Origin: Calonectria ilicicola
Lineage: Eukaryota; Ascomycota; Sordariomycetes; Hypocreales; Nectriaceae
DNA length: 64,000 bases
Direction: 5' to 3'
Assembly: GCA_020809705.1 (NCBI GenBank)
Contig: CP085835.1
Span: forward strand, 1,550,001 to 1,614,000
The notes under the pieces: generated by a model
Told to the model about the DNA's origin: nothing
The model's database searches: none
What the model saw: only the letters and a program-made list of their open reading frames with translations
Shown here: one piece after another, positions 62,118 through 64,000 of the stretch
How positions within the stretch are numbered: the stretch's first letter is position 1
Layout: every line of letters begins with the position of its first letter
Position numbers and translations under genes: made by a program

Positions 62118-63727
62118 ATGGCTGAGAAGCATGCATTTACAGCTACACCCAAATCTGAACAGCCAGGACAACAACCAGCAGATTTGAGGGAGAAACAGGG
62201 CCCAAATTCATTATCAATGAGCTGGGACAATGATGATGACCCGCAGAATCCTATGAACTGGCCGGCATCTAAGAAATGGACCAATCTTCTTCTCATCTCT
62301 GCCCTCACTTTCATATCGTACGTTGATTTCTGCTGGTTATATCTGAGCAAAAACCAAGGACAAAAATAACTAACAAGATTTAGTCCATTAGGCTCTTCTA
62401 TGTTCGCTCCCAGCACTAGTCAAGCCATGAAAGAGTTTCATAGCACGAATGTCTACTTGCAATCGTTCAGTGTCTCCATCTTTGTATTGGGATACGCCTT
62501 CGGGCCTCTGCTCCACGCCCCTCTAAGCGAACTATATGGCCGTCTCATTCTCTATCACATAAATGGTGCCCTCTTTATCGTGGCAAATGTTGCATGCGCT
62601 CTGTCGACTAACCTATCGATGCTGATTGTGTTTCGCCTCGTTTCAGGGCTCGTAGGCTCCTGCCCCCTCGCCCTTGGTCCTGCATTCGTTGGCGACTGCT
62701 TTAAGCAAGATGAACGTGGTAGGGCCATTGCCGTGTGGAATCTTCCTATATTATTAGGCCCTGCTATTGGGCCGCTAGTTGGAAGCTGTCTTGGTACGGC
62801 AATGGGATGGAGATGGAACTTTTGGTTTCTGGCCATTGCTGTGAGTCGGCACTATCGTTTAAAGAAGTAATTTATTAAATACAAGTTGACGGATATTAGA
62901 TGGGTACATTTTGGATACTTGGGCTCGCCATCCTTCGCGAATCACACACACCTACTCTTCTTTCTCGCAAGAGCCGTCGGCTACAACGATATCCTGATCG
63001 CAATTTCGAAGAAAGCCAACAAAATAAATTCCACGAGTCCCGCGGGAGCACTATAATGCCAGCTATCAGTCGCCCCGTCCGGATGCTTTTTAGGTCACCC
63101 ATAGTATTCAGTCTCTCTTTCATTACGGCTATACACTACGGGATAATATACATTATTTTTACAACCATGTCGTCAAAATTTGTGGCCCGCTACGGCATCT
63201 CTGGACGCTTAGTTGGCCTTACCTATCTCGCTTTTGGAACTGGCAACATTCTTGGCAACATCGTCTTAACCATTTTCTCCGATTGCTTGCTACAGTCTAT
63301 GGCATCTCGCAAAAACGGGCAACTAAAACCTGAATATCGCCTACCCCCATTGATCCCAGGCAGTGTTCTGGTCCCGGTAGGGTTGTTAATATACGGCTGG
63401 ACATTGGAGAATAACGTGCACTGGATCGTGCCTCTTATCGGCATGGCCCTTGTAGGTCTTGGTGGTATCTTCATTTTTGTACCTGTCAACACATACCTCG
63501 TAGATGCTTTCACAGAGAATGCTGCTAGCGCGACGGCAGCCAATACAGTGCTACGAAGTCTGGGTGGTGGCTTACTTCCGCTTTGCGGTGGCAAGATGTA
63601 CCAAGCGGTTGGCGACGGGTGGGGGAACACGATACTGGCTCTAGGCGGGTTCGCTTTCATACCTGTTGTGTGCGTCATTTACCGGTCCGGGGAACGATTA
63701 AGGACGAGTGTCACTCTGAAGTTGTAA
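62118..63727 (+). CDS. MFS drug:H+ antiporter, DHA1 (12-span) type
   Basis: Three exons, 62118-62317, 62384-62840 and 62900-63727, encode 494 residues. Intron 1 (66 bp) has GTACGT, a CTAAC branch site and TTTAG; intron 2 (59 bp, phase 0) has GTGAGT and TATTAG. Splicing restores the family text ...TFIS-PLGSSMFAPSTSQAM and ...FLAIA-MGTFWILGLA. DHA1 marks: the cytosolic DDPQNPMNWPASKKW (residues 40-54), motif A-like PLSELYGR (113-120) after the second span and antiporter motif C GPAIGPLVG (192-200) in the fifth. Twelve hydrophobic segments can be counted. Members sit in the plasma membrane and export drugs, toxins or polyamines in exchange for protons. Substrate is unknown. It is complete with no frame break. 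Confidence 0.93.
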
Positions 63728-64000
63728 GAAGCAGATCAGATGAGATCTAAGATATATGTCTCTCGTATCAGTCCTTGATGAGCTCGATCAAGGTGGGATC
63801 AGCCTCGCACTGGTGCTGCGGTCCCGATATGGAGGCCATATTCCGTGACTATGACATCGACCCACGGCTCTTCATTTCATAGCCTCATACTTCAGATTGC
63901 CCAATGGGTGGGTGCCTTGGTAATAGACACTTTAACAGCTCTCCTGCTGTCTGCTTCCCCTGTGCTCTGGCGTTGCCAAATTTTGATCGGTTAGGGATTG
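63728..64000. other. 3' flank of the MFS gene
   Basis: On the minus strand a 23-codon frame (63839 down to 63768), MASISGPQHQCEADPTLIELIKD, reads like the C-terminus of a convergent gene whose other exons would lie to the right, but this cannot be confirmed inside the window. Otherwise nothing is seen. Confidence 0.35.

Overview
The window is a piece of a filamentous ascomycete (Pezizomycotina) genome. The basis is short GT-AG introns with CTAAC/CTGAC-type branch sites, typical ascomycete protein families (arylamine N-acetyltransferase, Clr5-domain protein, DHA1-type MFS transporter, small cysteine-rich secreted protein), and a large block of transposons degraded by C-to-T/G-to-A mutation of the kind made by repeat-induced point mutation (RIP). 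The species cannot be named from the sequence.

Positions 1 to about 45,155 form one AT-rich block with no open frame of 60 codons on either strand. It is a graveyard of nested transposons. Several still have exact ends: a Ty3/gypsy element at 497-8245 (174-bp LTRs, target duplication CATAT) with recognisable reverse transcriptase motifs; a second copy at 12238-18596 (duplication ATTAT) that received a solo LTR of the same family (15849-16022, duplication TTAAC) and a 538-bp terminal-repeat miniature element (16093-16630); a DNA-transposon-like family at 8321-11130 and again at 36852-45155; and, inside the latter, another LTR element at 38490-44244 (185-bp LTRs, duplication ACTTA). A 425-bp MITE lies at 2076-2500 and a tRNA-derived SINE-like sequence at 36625-36851. 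The stretch 18597-36600 is mostly unresolved AT-rich sequence with inverted and tandem repeats.

At about 45,155 the composition switches abruptly to ordinary genic DNA, exactly at the end of the DNA transposon, which seems to cut into a gene. The right 19 kb is gene-poor for a fungus. The best-supported genes are a small secreted 8-cysteine protein (48685-48939), an arylamine N-acetyltransferase (50206-51252), a Clr5-domain protein (54941-55348, two exons), a small single-membrane-span protein on the minus strand (59384-59644, two exons) and a 12-span MFS drug transporter (62118-63727, three exons). Other reading frames (45137-45643, 47026-47412, 55467-55862, 57500-57987, 60867-61366) look coding but have no recognised family.

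The layout fits the 'two-speed' arrangement known from plant-associated fungi: an effector-like gene and xenobiotic-handling genes (N-acetyltransferase, transporter) beside a silenced AT-rich compartment. No operon or obvious biosynthetic gene cluster is visible. The most informative signals are the graded series of mutated LTR copies, which shows the order of RIP changes, and a short unmutated relative (53379-53490) of a repeat heavily mutated at 27942-28053. Positions come from reading the sequence by eye; no database search was done.
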